From assembly GCF_014656475.1 (NCBI RefSeq), contig NZ_BNCM01000006.1, positions 186,001 through 250,000 of the forward strand: a DNA stretch of 64,000 bases. Reading direction: 5' to 3'. Shown one piece after another: positions 41,830 to 50,907 of this stretch. The position numbers and the translations under genes are program-made. Position 1 is the first letter of the stretch. Every line of letters begins with the position of its first letter. Under the pieces are notes generated by a model. It was not told where the DNA came from. It did no database searches and saw only the letters and a list, made by a program, of their open reading frames with translations. Origin of the DNA: Sinomonas cellulolyticus (GTDB lineage: Bacteria; Actinomycetota; Actinomycetes; Actinomycetales; Micrococcaceae).

Positions 41830-42669
41830 ATGAGCGCGTCAGACCCGGACTGGGAAGATGGGGGCGACCAGCTTCCGGCCCCGCGCCGAGAAGGAGGCCG
41901 CGAGCTGTCCTCGGGGGTCAAGCCGCTCCTCGTGCTGGGGAAGATCCGCGGCATCCTCGATGCCTTCTCGCTCTCGCGCCCTGCGCTCTCGCTCTCGGAG
42001 ATCCACGCTGCGACCGGGTATCCCGCCTCGACCGTGCAGCGGCTCGTGGCGAACCTCGTGGCCGAGGAGTTCCTGGACCGGGAAGGCGACAGGGTGCGCA
42101 TCGGCGTGAGGTTCGCCTACTGGGCGGCGCCCGCCACCCGCGGCCTCGACGCCCTCGAGATCATCAAGCCCGTGCTGGAGGAGCTCCGGAACGAGACCGG
42201 CGAGACGGTGGCCCTCTTCCGGCTGGAGGGCGACGTGCGCGTCTGCGTTGCGATGGCGGAGACGCGCCACGCGCTCCGGCGCGAGATGCACGTCGGGAAG
42301 ATCCTGCCCCTGCACGCCGGCTCGGCCGGCCGCGTGCTCATGGCGTGGGATCCACGTGCGGAGCAGGCCGCCCTCTCGTCGGGGCTCGAACGGCTCACCG
42401 AGCACACGATCACCGATCCTGCTTGGCTGCACGGCGACGTCGAGCAGACGCGCCGCGACGGCTATTCCGTCACCTCGGATGAGCGCGACGAGGGTGCTAC
42501 CGGGCTCGCGGCCCCCGTCTTCGACTCCATGGGGGATCTTGTGGGGGCACTGAGCGTCAGCGGTCCGTCCCTCCGCGTGACCCCGGAGAAGTGCCGCGAG
42601 TGGGCGGACCCCCTTGTGGCGGCGGCGGAGCAGGCAACCCGGTTGCTGGGGGGTCGCTTGCCGAGGTAG
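41830..42669 (+). CDS. IclR-family transcriptional regulator
   Basis: A 279-residue regulator with the N-terminal IclR winged HTH (LVLGKIRGILDAFSLSRPALSLSEIHAATGYPASTVQRLVANLVAEEFLDR; key words LSEIHAATGYPASTVQRLV) and the C-terminal GAF-like effector domain (LPLHAGSAGRVLMAW, DGYSVTSDERDEGATGLAAPVFD). The SAGRVLMA and GxAAPVFD motifs are typical. Regulated genes cannot be told; neighbours are SGNH hydrolase and ApbE genes. Confidence 0.92.
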   Translation: MSASDPDWEDGGDQLPAPRREGGRELSSGVKPLLVLGKIRGILDAFSLSRPALSLSEIHAATGYPASTVQRLVANLVAEEFLDREGDRVRIGVRFAYWAAPATRGLDALEIIKPVLEELRNETGETVALFRLEGDVRVCVAMAETRHALRREMHVGKILPLHAGSAGRVLMAWDPRAEQAALSSGLERLTEHTITDPAWLHGDVEQTRRDGYSVTSDERDEGATGLAAPVFDSMGDLVGALSVSGPSLRVTPEKCREWADPLVAAAEQATRLLGGRLPR

Positions 42670-42686
42670 GCCTTCAGGACGCTGGC

Positions 42687-43565
42687 CTACGCCGCGCTCG
42701 TGGCGCGGAATCCGGGGGTGGCGAGCAGTGCGCCGTCGTGCGCCACCGTCAGCACGTCCACGTCCCAGCGGGAGGTGACCGCGTCGAGGGTGGGCCGGCC
42801 GCCGGCGACGATCGCGGTGGCCAGGACGTCCGCGGTCACGATGTCTGTGGCGGCGACGCTCACCTGGACGAACTCGGGGCGTCCCGTGCGGCGCGGCCCG
42901 CGCACGCCGGCGGTCCAGATGTGGTCCCCGCGCTCGGCCGAGCCGGAGGTCGCCAGCGCGAGGCGCCGCTCCCCGAGCGGGTAGGCGCTCAGCAGCGTGC
43001 GGCGGTCGGCCGCGTCGACGATGCCCGCGAGCCACGGCGCCGCAACCCCTTCTGCGCCCGTGCGTCGCGCCGGGGAGGGGGCGGCCGACGGCGAGGGGGA
43101 ACCGGAGACGAGCACGTCGCCGCCCGCGTTGAGGCACCAGTCCGCCAGCCCGAGCGCGGCCAGAGACCGCCCGGCCTCCGCAATCGCGTACCCCTTGACG
43201 AGTCCGCTGAGGTCCAGGGCGCCGTCGGGACGCTCCGGCGTGAAGGCGCCGTCGGTGCGGCGCCGCCACCGCACCGCGTCCGCGTAGAGGTCCCGCATGA
43301 GGGCGCTCGAGTCCATGAGGGCAAGCTCGCCCCGGGCGATCCGGCTCGCCTCGGAGGCCGGCCGGAACAGGCTGAACTGGGCGTCGAGGGCGCGGAACTG
43401 CTCCTCGACGACCGCAACCGCCGCCTCGAAACGCGCGTCCTCCGCCGCGCCCGCAGCATCCCCATCCGCGGCGTCCGCGTCCGCGCGGCCGCGGGGAACC
43501 GTGAGGCTGACGACCGTGCCCATGCATTCGAAGGTGCGGGCCCGCAGCTCAGAGGTGGGCTGCAT
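42687..43565 (-). CDS. apbE: FAD:protein FMN transferase (ApbE)
   Basis: A 292-residue flavin transferase. Seen: FECMGTVVSLTVP at the N-terminus, FSLFRPASEASRIARGE, LDLSGLVKGYAIAEAGRSL (family motif), CLNAGGDVLVSG, and WTAGVRGP...DIVTADVLATAIVAGG near the C-terminus with the metal-binding Thr/Asp. It attaches FMN to a Thr of an FMN-binding-domain protein; the next gene upstream encodes just such a protein with a Ser-Gly-Ala-Thr site. The frames overlap by 17 bp, so translation is coupled. Confidence 0.93.
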   Translation of the reverse strand: MQPTSELRARTFECMGTVVSLTVPRGRADADAADGDAAGAAEDARFEAAVAVVEEQFRALDAQFSLFRPASEASRIARGELALMDSSALMRDLYADAVRWRRRTDGAFTPERPDGALDLSGLVKGYAIAEAGRSLAALGLADWCLNAGGDVLVSGSPSPSAAPSPARRTGAEGVAAPWLAGIVDAADRRTLLSAYPLGERRLALATSGSAERGDHIWTAGVRGPRRTGRPEFVQVSVAATDIVTADVLATAIVAGGRPTLDAVTSRWDVDVLTVAHDGALLATPGFRATSAA

Positions 43566-44055
43566 CGAGGGCTGCCTGGAGCGAGGTGAGGTACGCGTCC
43601 GAGGTGATCGTCGCGCCGCTGACCGTCTGGACGTTCGCCGACTGTGCCTGCAGGACCTCGCTGCGCAGGATCGGCGCCGCCTGCGCGCTGATCATCTGCG
43701 ACCGCCGTTCCGCGTCGGTCAGGTGCAGGGCCGTCACGTCGGTGATCTTGCCGTTCCGCACGGTGATCTGCACCTGGACGTTGCCGAACCGGGTCGAGAC
43801 CGACTGCCCGGCAAAGGTGCCCGAGGCGGTCGACGAGCCGGAGCTGCTGCCGGACGTGCTGCCTGAGCTGTTGCCGGACGCGCTGTGGGAGGAGGAACCG
43901 GCCGCCGCCCCGGAGGTGGTGCCGGTGCCGGTGCCGGTCGTGGCGCTGGTCGGAGTGGCCGCCTGGGCCTCAAGGGTGTGCGCGCCGGCCTGCCAGCCGA
44001 CCGCCAGGATGCCGAGGGAGGCCAGGGAGGCCGAGACAGCTGCTCGTGTTCTCAC
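43549..44055 (-). CDS. Secreted FMN-binding-domain protein
   Basis: A 168-residue exported protein: N-terminal signal (RTRAAVSASLASLGILAVGWQAGAHT), a long Ser/Gly/Thr linker (SGNSSGSTSGSSSGSS), then an FMN-binding (FMN_bind) domain, RFGNVQVQITVRNGKITDVTALHL and VQTVSGATITSDAYLTSL. The SGAT motif at the end is the expected flavinylation site for ApbE. It would carry electrons outside the membrane between the reductase upstream and an acceptor. GTG at 44055 overlaps the reductase stop. Confidence 0.9.
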   Translation of the reverse strand: MRTRAAVSASLASLGILAVGWQAGAHTLEAQAATPTSATTGTGTGTTSGAAAGSSSHSASGNSSGSTSGSSSGSSTASGTFAGQSVSTRFGNVQVQITVRNGKITDVTALHLTDAERRSQMISAQAAPILRSEVLQAQSANVQTVSGATITSDAYLTSLQAALDAAHL

Positions 44056-45497
44056 CAGTCGAACCTTTCGCTGTGGAGCTGGGACTCGTGAGCGCCCGCG
44101 GCCTTCGCGTCCTCGAGGACCGCCTCGGTCCAGTCGCGGGGGCCGCACACGTAGACATCGGATTCGGCGAGCTGGGGGGCTCCGGCCGGGAGATAGTCGG
44201 CCAGGTGCAGGCCGGTCTGGTGCCGAGGCAGCCAGGAGGAGGATCCACGGGCGCGGTGCCCCACGAGCTCGTAGAGCACGGCCCCCCGCTCGCGGCAGAG
44301 GCTGGCGATCTCGCTGCGCAGGTACAGCCCGTTCTCGGCACTCGCCCGCAGGATCACCGTGGCGTCCCCCGGGGCGAACTCGGCCCGCTCGAGGAGTGCG
44401 CGGATCGGCGTGATGCCGATACCCGAGCCCACGAGGACGAGGCCGGGACGCGTGCGGGACGCGTGGGCAAAGGCGCCGTAGGGGCCGGCGATCGCCACCT
44501 TCGTCCCGGGGCGCAGGCGCATGAGGCCGGCGCTGCCGCGGCCCAGATTCCTCACCGTGATGCGCAGGGAGGTCCCCCGGGGCTCGGCCGAGAGGCTGAA
44601 CGGGTGCGAGTGCCACCACAGGCCCGGAGCGAGGAAGCGCCACTGGAAGAAGCGGCCGCCGTCGCCGGTCAGCTCGCTCAGGTGCAGCCCGGTCATCTCG
44701 ATGCTCACGACTCCGCGCGCCTCCTCGACCACGCGCGTCACCGTGAGCTGGTGGCGCCACGTGCGGGCCACCGGTGCCACGACGCGGAAGGCGACGAGCG
44801 CCACTACGACGCCCCAGTAGAACACCTCCCAGTACAGGCGCTGCCACTGGCCCTGGGCGAACAGGCCGCCCACGCTGAACTGGTGGGGAATCGCGGCAAG
44901 GACCGCGGCGTAGGTGAGGAGGTGGATGCCGTACCAGAACTCGTAGGGCATCCTGCGCCGGACGGCAACGAGGGAGGTCACGACGACGGCGATGAACAGC
45001 ACGATCGAGAGGAAGCCCAGCTGCATGTCGGAACCGAGGGCCCACAGGGCGCCCACCTCTGCGATGGGGTTGATGCCCTCCGCGGCGCCATATCCGAGGA
45101 GCAGGAACACCATGTGCGCGAGGATCAGGTACAGCGCCGGCTTGCCCAGACTGCCGTGGACCGCCATGGCACGGTCGTGGCCGACGGCCCGGTCGATCCA
45201 CGGCAGGCGTGCCGCGAGGAGGAGCATCACGAGGACGAGGTCGGTGCCGATGAGGCCCGCGACCACGCCGATGGCGGTGAGGGCCTGGGGCACGGTGCCG
45301 AACTGCCCGGCCGCGCCGTCCGCAAGGTAGAGCGCGACGGCGGCAGCCGCCGAGCCCCACGCCGCGACCGTGAGCAGGTCGGCGCCGAGCAGACGGCGGC
45401 GTCCCCGCGCCGCGAGCTCCCTGCCGAGGGCCTGCCGCCGGTAGACCGGTGGCAGGGCCTGGGTGGGTGGTTGGGGAGAGGGGAGTGTCGCCGTCAT
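44052..45497 (-). CDS. Ferric-reductase-like membrane flavocytochrome / ferredoxin reductase
   Basis: A 481-residue protein: about seven membrane spans in residues 35-245 of the ferric reductase-like transmembrane type, with candidate heme His in VHGSLGKPALYLILAHMVFLL and WYGIHLLTYAAVLAAIPHQ, then a cytosolic FAD/NAD part (FFQWRFLAPGLWWHSHPFSLSAEP, key words HPFSLSAEP; GPYGAFAHA; LVLVGSGIGITPIRALLE). It passes electrons from NAD(P)H across the membrane to the flavinylated protein encoded next. ATG at 45497 with GGAGAG; the next two genes are coupled to it by overlaps. Confidence 0.92.
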   Translation of the reverse strand: MTATLPSPQPPTQALPPVYRRQALGRELAARGRRRLLGADLLTVAAWGSAAAAVALYLADGAAGQFGTVPQALTAIGVVAGLIGTDLVLVMLLLAARLPWIDRAVGHDRAMAVHGSLGKPALYLILAHMVFLLLGYGAAEGINPIAEVGALWALGSDMQLGFLSIVLFIAVVVTSLVAVRRRMPYEFWYGIHLLTYAAVLAAIPHQFSVGGLFAQGQWQRLYWEVFYWGVVVALVAFRVVAPVARTWRHQLTVTRVVEEARGVVSIEMTGLHLSELTGDGGRFFQWRFLAPGLWWHSHPFSLSAEPRGTSLRITVRNLGRGSAGLMRLRPGTKVAIAGPYGAFAHASRTRPGLVLVGSGIGITPIRALLERAEFAPGDATVILRASAENGLYLRSEIASLCRERGAVLYELVGHRARGSSSWLPRHQTGLHLADYLPAGAPQLAESDVYVCGPRDWTEAVLEDAKAAGAHESQLHSERFDW

Positions 45498-45603
45498 GGC
45501 TCTACTCTCCCCAGTCAGCCTGTCGTTTTGCTGTGGTGGGGCTTGCCGCCAACCCTGCATCCGTTGAAATGTCAACCGAGGCGCGGGGCGGAGCCCTCAG
45601 GGC

Positions 45604-46431
45604 CTACTTTCCCGTGAAGACGGCGCTCCGCTTCTCGAGGAACGCAGTGGTGCCCTCGCGCATGTCCTGGGTGGTGAACGCCTCCCGGAACGCGTCCGCC
45701 TCGATCTCCAGGCCCTTCGCGGTGCTCCGTCCCGTCGCACCCGCGATCGACTGCTTGGCGAGTCCGACGGCGAGCGGCGCCTTCGCCGCGATCTCGCCGA
45801 TGGTGGCGCGTGCTGCCGCGAACAGCTCGTCGCGGTCTGCCAGGACCCGGTTGGCGAGGCCGAGGCGGAGCGCCTCGGCCGCGTCGATCTGCCGGCCCGT
45901 GTAGATGAGCTCCCGGGCGGGACCGAGTCCCACCCGCTGGGGGAGCCGGACGGAGCCGCCGAATCCGGGCACGAGGCCCAGGTTGACCTCCGGCTGCCCG
46001 AACCTGGCGGCCTCGGAGGCATAGATGAAGTCGCACGCGAGGGCGAGCTCGCAGCCCCCGCCGAGGGCGAAGCCGTCCACGGCCGCGATGACCGGCACGG
46101 GGAGCTTCTCGATGAGCAGCGTCACCCCGTGCATCGAGCGGCCGTACTCGGACGCGGTGTCCGGGTCCATCGAGGACATCTGCCGGATGTCGGCCCCGGC
46201 CACGAAGGCCTTGCCGCCGGCGCCGGTGACGATGACCCCGCGGACCGGCCACCCGGCGTCGTGCGTGCAGGAATCCTGGATCGCGGTGAAGGCCTTCCAC
46301 AGGTCCGACACGACCTCGCGGGAGAGGGCGTTGAGGGCCTTGGGCCGGTTCACCGTCAGCGTGAGGACGCCGTCCGTGAGGTCCAGCTCGAGCGTCTCGT
46401 AGGTGCCGGGGTCAAAGTTCGTCGCGGTCAT
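45604..46431 (-). CDS. Enoyl-CoA hydratase/isomerase family protein
   Basis: A 275-residue crotonase-fold enzyme. Seen: LTLTVNRPKALNALS, the oxyanion-hole AFVAGADIRQMSSMD, DGFALGGGCELALACD with the first catalytic Glu, and GQPEVNLGLVPGFGGSVRLPQRVG with the second. Both Glu being present supports true hydratase activity, converting crotonyl- or other enoyl-CoA to 3-hydroxyacyl-CoA. It could serve the glutaryl-CoA route at the window's right end, but it lies 12 kb away. ATG 46431 sits seven bases after GAGG; an upstream GTG at 46437 is possible. Confidence 0.93.
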   Translation of the reverse strand: MTATNFDPGTYETLELDLTDGVLTLTVNRPKALNALSREVVSDLWKAFTAIQDSCTHDAGWPVRGVIVTGAGGKAFVAGADIRQMSSMDPDTASEYGRSMHGVTLLIEKLPVPVIAAVDGFALGGGCELALACDFIYASEAARFGQPEVNLGLVPGFGGSVRLPQRVGLGPARELIYTGRQIDAAEALRLGLANRVLADRDELFAAARATIGEIAAKAPLAVGLAKQSIAGATGRSTAKGLEIEADAFREAFTTQDMREGTTAFLEKRSAVFTGK

Positions 46432-46526
46432 GGTCACGTCCTCGCCGTCGATGGGTGGGCCACTGTGCTGCTGCTCTCACGCTAGCGGGTGGGCCCGCTG
46501 CTGTGAAACTGAGTCTCAGGCCGGTC

Positions 46527-47810
46527 TCACCTTGCGTTGTACAGCCTCCGGGCGGCGAGCAGTCCGATGAGGGAGATGACCGCCACGGCCATGTAGTAGA
46601 AGCTCGGGGCGCTGAGGGCGCCGGTGAGGTCCAGGAGCCAGGTGAGGACCAGGGGCGCGAGGCCGCCCAGGAGCGTGACGCCCACGTTGTAGGCCACGCC
46701 GACCCCGGTGGTGCGCACGTTGGTCGGGAAGATCTCGGTCAGGAGCGTGGGCAGCGGCCCGAAGTAGACGGCGCACAGGATGCCGAGGACTCCGATGACG
46801 AGGATGAACACCGGCAGCGACGGCGCGGCGATGATCAGCTGGAACAGCGGCCACGCGAGGACGAACGCGGCCACGGCGGCCCACAGCATGAGGCGTGCGG
46901 GGCCGACCTTGTCCGCCAGCCTGCCCATGAGCGGCGTCACCACGAGGATGACGAGGCCGGCCACCACACCGCCCAGGTAGGCGGCGCTCGCGGTGACATG
47001 CAGGCTCTTCACCGCGAAGGTGGGCATGTACAGGATGAGGTAGATCGAGATGGTCGCCACGCCGATGCTCGCCGATGCCGCCAGGAGCCGCCCGAGGTGG
47101 GTGGTGAAGATGGCCCGGATCGGCCCTGCGTGCTTCTCAGCGGCGGTGAATTCCTCCGTCTCGGCCAGCTTCGCCCGGATGTACAGGCCCACGGGGCCGA
47201 TGAAGATGCCCACGATGAAGGGGATCCGCCAGCCCCACGAGTAGAGAGCGTCCTTGGAGAGCCAGTTGAACAGCGCGAAGCCGAAGGCCGAGGCGAGGAA
47301 CATCGAGATGCCCTGCGCTGCAACCTGCCAGGAGGCGTAGTAGGCCTTGCGGTGGGGTGCCGTCTCGACGAGGAACGTGGTGGCCGTGCCGAACTCGCCG
47401 CCGGCGGAAAAGCCCTGGATCAGGCGCGAGACGAGGATGATGATCCCAGCCCACGTCCCGACGAGCGAGTAGGTCGGAGCGAGCGCCATGATCAGCGTGC
47501 CGACCATCATGAGGGTCAGCGTGAGGGTCAGCGCGCCCTTGCGGCCGTGCCGGTCCGCGTACGAGCCGAGGAACATCCCGCCCAAGGGCCGGATGAGGTA
47601 GGAGATCGCGAAGGTCGCGAACGTGAGGATGAGCCCGAGCGTGCTGTCGCCCTCGGGGAAGAAGTTCTGGGCGATGATGATCGCGAACGAGGCGTAGACG
47701 ATGATGTCGAACCACTCGAGGGCGGCACCGATCGAGCTGCTGACGACCGCCCTGCGGGCGGCCGCGAGCCGTTCCGGGGTAACCGCCGCTGCGGCGGGCT
47801 GTGCGGACAT
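46527..47810 (-). CDS. MHS-family (metabolite:H+ symporter) MFS transporter
   Basis: A 427-residue transporter with 12 membrane spans. Typical of the MHS group are IGAALEWFDIIVYASFAIIIAQNFFP at the start, GMFLGSYADRHGRKGALTLTL, and GFSAGGEFGTATTFLVETAPHRKAYYASWQ (key words GGEFG, APHRKAYYAS). Relatives carry shikimate, alpha-ketoglutarate, proline or other carboxylates with protons. AAGGAG before ATG. It precedes an ArgE-like deacylase on the same strand by 54 bp, so uptake and hydrolysis of one N-acyl compound is possible. Confidence 0.93.
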   Translation of the reverse strand: MSAQPAAAAVTPERLAAARRAVVSSSIGAALEWFDIIVYASFAIIIAQNFFPEGDSTLGLILTFATFAISYLIRPLGGMFLGSYADRHGRKGALTLTLTLMMVGTLIMALAPTYSLVGTWAGIIILVSRLIQGFSAGGEFGTATTFLVETAPHRKAYYASWQVAAQGISMFLASAFGFALFNWLSKDALYSWGWRIPFIVGIFIGPVGLYIRAKLAETEEFTAAEKHAGPIRAIFTTHLGRLLAASASIGVATISIYLILYMPTFAVKSLHVTASAAYLGGVVAGLVILVVTPLMGRLADKVGPARLMLWAAVAAFVLAWPLFQLIIAAPSLPVFILVIGVLGILCAVYFGPLPTLLTEIFPTNVRTTGVGVAYNVGVTLLGGLAPLVLTWLLDLTGALSAPSFYYMAVAVISLIGLLAARRLYNAR

Positions 47811-47864
47811 GGGGACTCCTTCGGGTGCAGGTGAGGGACCGGCGTCGTGCTCCGGGCGGGGACT

Positions 47865-49046
47865 TCAGAGACGCAGGTGCGCGAGGACCCGGTCGAGGAA
47901 GGCCTCGCAGCGCACGAGCTGGTCGAGGTCGACAAACTCGTCCGGGGAGTGCGCCTGGGCGATGTCGCCGGGACCGCACACCACTGTGGGGATGCCGCCC
48001 TGGTCGAACAGGCCGGCCTCGGTGCCGTACGCGACCTTCTCGCCCGACGCCGTGCCGCCCCACTCGGTGGCGAGGCGCACCACCTCCGAGTCCTCGGCGG
48101 TGTCGAGGCCGGGGGCGGAGGCCACCACGCGCAGGTCGATGCGGGCCTCGGGATTCTCCGCCTGCATCTCGCCCTCGAGGCGGTGCAGCTCCGAGCGGAA
48201 GCGGTCGACGAGGGCGTGGGAGTCGACGGCGGCGATCGAGCGGAACTCGAAGTGCAGGGTGCAGGCGGCAGGGACGGTGTTGACGGCGATGCCGCCCTCG
48301 ATGAGGTTCACGGTGCAGGTCGTGTACGGGACGTCGAACGCGTCGTCGTACGGGCCCTCGTCGCGGAACTCCTCGGCAACGCCTCGGACGAACCGGGCGA
48401 ACGCGGCGGCGTACTCGATCGCATTGACGCCCCGTGGGGTGAGGGACGAGTGGGCGGCCACGCCGTGGAACTCGACACGGAAGAGGTTGATGGACTTGTG
48501 ACCGTGGATCACGCGCATGCTCGTGGGCTCCCCGACGATGCACGCGCGGGGTCGCAGTTCGCGGCCCACCATGTCCTTGACCAGGCTCTCGGCGCCGAGG
48601 CAGCCGATCTCCTCGTCATAGGAGAACGCGAGGTGGAGGGGCTCGCGCAGCGGCTGTGCGGCAATGTCCGGGATCCGGGCGACGACCGCGCCCACGAAGC
48701 CCTTCATGTCGCACGCCCCGCGTCCGTACAGCCGGCCGTCACGGATCTCCGGCTCGAACGGTGCGCTCGACCAGTCCTGCCCGTCCACCGGCACCACGTC
48801 GGTGTGGCCGGACAGGACGATGCCGCCGTGGGTGGAGCCGTCGGCCGCCGGGAAGGTGGCGATGAGGTTGGCCTTGCTGCCATCCTCGTTGGGCACGAGC
48901 ACCGGCTCCACCCCGTGCCGGCGCACCTCGGCGGCGATGACATCGATGAGCGGCAGGTTCGAGTCCCGGCTCGTCGTGTCAATGGCCATGAGCCGGGTAA
49001 TCCAGTCGAGCGTCTCCCGTGAGACGGCAGCTTCAGTCGAGTCCAC
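47865..49046 (-). CDS. ArgE/DapE-type M20 deacylase (acetylornithine deacetylase-like)
   Basis: A 393-residue M20 metallopeptidase. Metal ligands are seen in GGIVLSGHTDVVPVDGQDW, LYGRGACDMKGFVGA, FSYDEEIGCLGAESL and CIVGEPTS; the dimerisation lid follows (GHKSINLFRVEFHGVAAHSS), and the C-terminal metal-binding His is in DIAQAHSPDEFV. The order and length match ArgE: removal of an acetyl or similar acyl group from an amino acid. GTG start at 49046. Its neighbour downstream is the MHS transporter; arginine biosynthesis is possible but a catabolic deacylase is as likely, since no arg genes are near. Confidence 0.9.
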   Translation of the reverse strand: MDSTEAAVSRETLDWITRLMAIDTTSRDSNLPLIDVIAAEVRRHGVEPVLVPNEDGSKANLIATFPAADGSTHGGIVLSGHTDVVPVDGQDWSSAPFEPEIRDGRLYGRGACDMKGFVGAVVARIPDIAAQPLREPLHLAFSYDEEIGCLGAESLVKDMVGRELRPRACIVGEPTSMRVIHGHKSINLFRVEFHGVAAHSSLTPRGVNAIEYAAAFARFVRGVAEEFRDEGPYDDAFDVPYTTCTVNLIEGGIAVNTVPAACTLHFEFRSIAAVDSHALVDRFRSELHRLEGEMQAENPEARIDLRVVASAPGLDTAEDSEVVRLATEWGGTASGEKVAYGTEAGLFDQGGIPTVVCGPGDIAQAHSPDEFVDLDQLVRCEAFLDRVLAHLRL

Positions 49047-49268
49047 GTTCCGGTCCTAGCGTTTGCAGGGGTCTCAGCGTTCGGAAATTACCCTATCCCC
49101 GCGGATCCAGACCGCGGAGGGTAGGGGCCCGACGCGCTGGATTTCCGCGTCGTACCTGCTCCGCAGGCGGACCCCGTGCTTAGACTGGCGCTTCAGAGGA
49201 CCGATAGGGGCTCGCGCCCACCGCCGTACGGCCCGCTCGGGCGGGCCCGACATCATGGAGGAACTGCC

Positions 49269-50249
49269 ATGGATCGGATCGAGATCGCTGGGCTCCAGCT
49301 CAGCCGGAGGAAGCTCCTCGGCATCGGCCTGGGCACCCTGAGCGCGGGCGCGCTCGCCGCGTGCTCCAGCTCCCCGTCGCTCCCGGCATCGTCCGGCTCG
49401 GCGAGTGCCGGGGCCGGGGGCAGCTCGGGCTCGGTGATCGACCTCGCCGCGTATGACGCGGTGCTGTCGAAGGGCGCTGTCGCTGATGCCTCCCTCGTGG
49501 ACGGGAACGAGTGGGCCAAGGCCATCAAGGCGCGCGGCTCCATCAACCGAGGCGGCACGGACACCTCGTCGCTGTTCTCGCTGCGCGACCCGGCGACGGG
49601 GAAGGTGGCAGGCTTCGACGCCGGCATGTCCCAGCTGCTCGCGAAGTACATCACCGGCCAGCCCAAGGAGAACCTCAGCCAGGTCACGGTGGACACCCGC
49701 GAGACCCTCCTGCAGAACCAGTCCGTGGACCTCGTCATCGCCACCTACTCGATCACCCCGGCCCGCCAGCAGAAGGTGGACTTCGCCGGCCCGTACTACG
49801 AGTCGAAGTCCGCGATCCTCGTCAAGACGACGAACACCACCATCAACTCGGTGGACGACCTCGCCGGCAAGAACGTCGCCACCCAGGCGGCGAGCACCGG
49901 CGTCGCGCTCCTGCAGAAGTACGCGCCCAAGGCCAACGTGCAGACGTTCGACGACAACCCGAAGTGCCTCGCCGCCGTCCAGCAGGGCCGCGTCGACGCC
50001 TACGTGATCGACCAGTCGATCCTGCTCTCCGACGTGGCCAAGAACAAGGACGTCAAGATCGTCGGCGACCCCTTCGGCAACGCGGACCCCTACGGGATCG
50101 GGCTGCACAAGGGAAGCGATGCCCTTGCATTCGTCAACGCATGGCTCAAGGTGATGGAGGGGGACGGCTCCTGGGCCGCCCTGTGGAAGGCCACGGTGGG
50201 CCAGGTCGTCAAGACGGATCCGCCCAAGCCGCCGGCCATCGCCTCCTGA
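49269..50249 (+). CDS. Amino-acid ABC transporter substrate-binding lipoprotein
   Basis: A 326-residue periplasmic-type binding protein of the GluB/GlnH kind. The N-terminus has both a twin-arginine (LSRRKLLGIGL) and a lipobox (GALAACSSS, lipid Cys near residue 32), suggesting Tat export and lipid anchoring. The SBP_bac_3 fold is shown by VAGFDAGMSQLLAKYI, DLVIATYSITPARQQKVDFAGPYY and AAVQQGRVDAYVIDQSILL. ATG at 49269 after GGAGGAA. It leads a three-gene importer operon for acidic or polar amino acids. Confidence 0.93.
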   Translation: MDRIEIAGLQLSRRKLLGIGLGTLSAGALAACSSSPSLPASSGSASAGAGGSSGSVIDLAAYDAVLSKGAVADASLVDGNEWAKAIKARGSINRGGTDTSSLFSLRDPATGKVAGFDAGMSQLLAKYITGQPKENLSQVTVDTRETLLQNQSVDLVIATYSITPARQQKVDFAGPYYESKSAILVKTTNTTINSVDDLAGKNVATQAASTGVALLQKYAPKANVQTFDDNPKCLAAVQQGRVDAYVIDQSILLSDVAKNKDVKIVGDPFGNADPYGIGLHKGSDALAFVNAWLKVMEGDGSWAALWKATVGQVVKTDPPKPPAIAS

Positions 50250-50259
50250 CCGGCGCGCC

Positions 50260-50907
50260 ATGGAGGAGCTGTTCACCACCTACCTGCCGGAGCTGCTCGA
50301 CGGCCTCTGGATGACAGTGAGGCTCACGGCGGTCAGCTTCCTGGGCTCGCTCGTGCTCGGCACGATCATGGCTGCCTTCCGGATCAGCCCCATCGTCCCC
50401 CTGCGCGCCGTGGGCCGCGTGTACGTCGAGCTCTTCGTGAACATCCCGCTGATCAGCCTCCTCGTCGTTGTGACGTTCGGGCTTCCCGACATCGGCATCA
50501 CGTTCGACCTGTTCACGTGCGCGGCCCTGTCCATGACGCTCCTGGGCGGGGCGTTCACGTGCGAGGCCATCCGCACGGGCATCAACGCGGTCTCCGTCGG
50601 GCAGATCGAGGCGGCGCGCTCGATAGGCCTGGACTTCTCCGGCGTGCTCCGGCATGTCCTGTTCCCCCAGGCCTATCGGAGTGTGGTCCAGCCGCTGGTC
50701 AACGTCTTCATCGGAATCCTCCTGAGCTCCTCGCTCGCGGGGGTCATCGGCGTCAAGGACCTCACCCTGCAGGTCTCCGAGATCAACAACCAGGCGGCCC
50801 TCGGGCTCACGGCCTACGTCATCGTCGCATTCGCCTACGTCATCATCTCGCTGCTCGCGGGGGGCGTGGGAGCGCGGCTCGAGAAGCGGTGGAGGGTCCA
50901 GCGGTGA
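50260..50907 (+). CDS. Amino-acid ABC transporter permease (GluC-like)
   Basis: A 215-residue inner-membrane permease with five spans and the ABC EAA loop GQIEAARSIGLDFSGVLRHVLFPQAYR. The start LLDGLWMTVRLTAVSFLGSLVLG is typical of His/Glu/Gln/Arg/opine permeases. It starts 10 bp after the binding-protein gene and its stop overlaps the next permease GTG, so all three are one operon. Confidence 0.93.
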   Translation: MEELFTTYLPELLDGLWMTVRLTAVSFLGSLVLGTIMAAFRISPIVPLRAVGRVYVELFVNIPLISLLVVVTFGLPDIGITFDLFTCAALSMTLLGGAFTCEAIRTGINAVSVGQIEAARSIGLDFSGVLRHVLFPQAYRSVVQPLVNVFIGILLSSSLAGVIGVKDLTLQVSEINNQAALGLTAYVIVAFAYVIISLLAGGVGARLEKRWRVQR

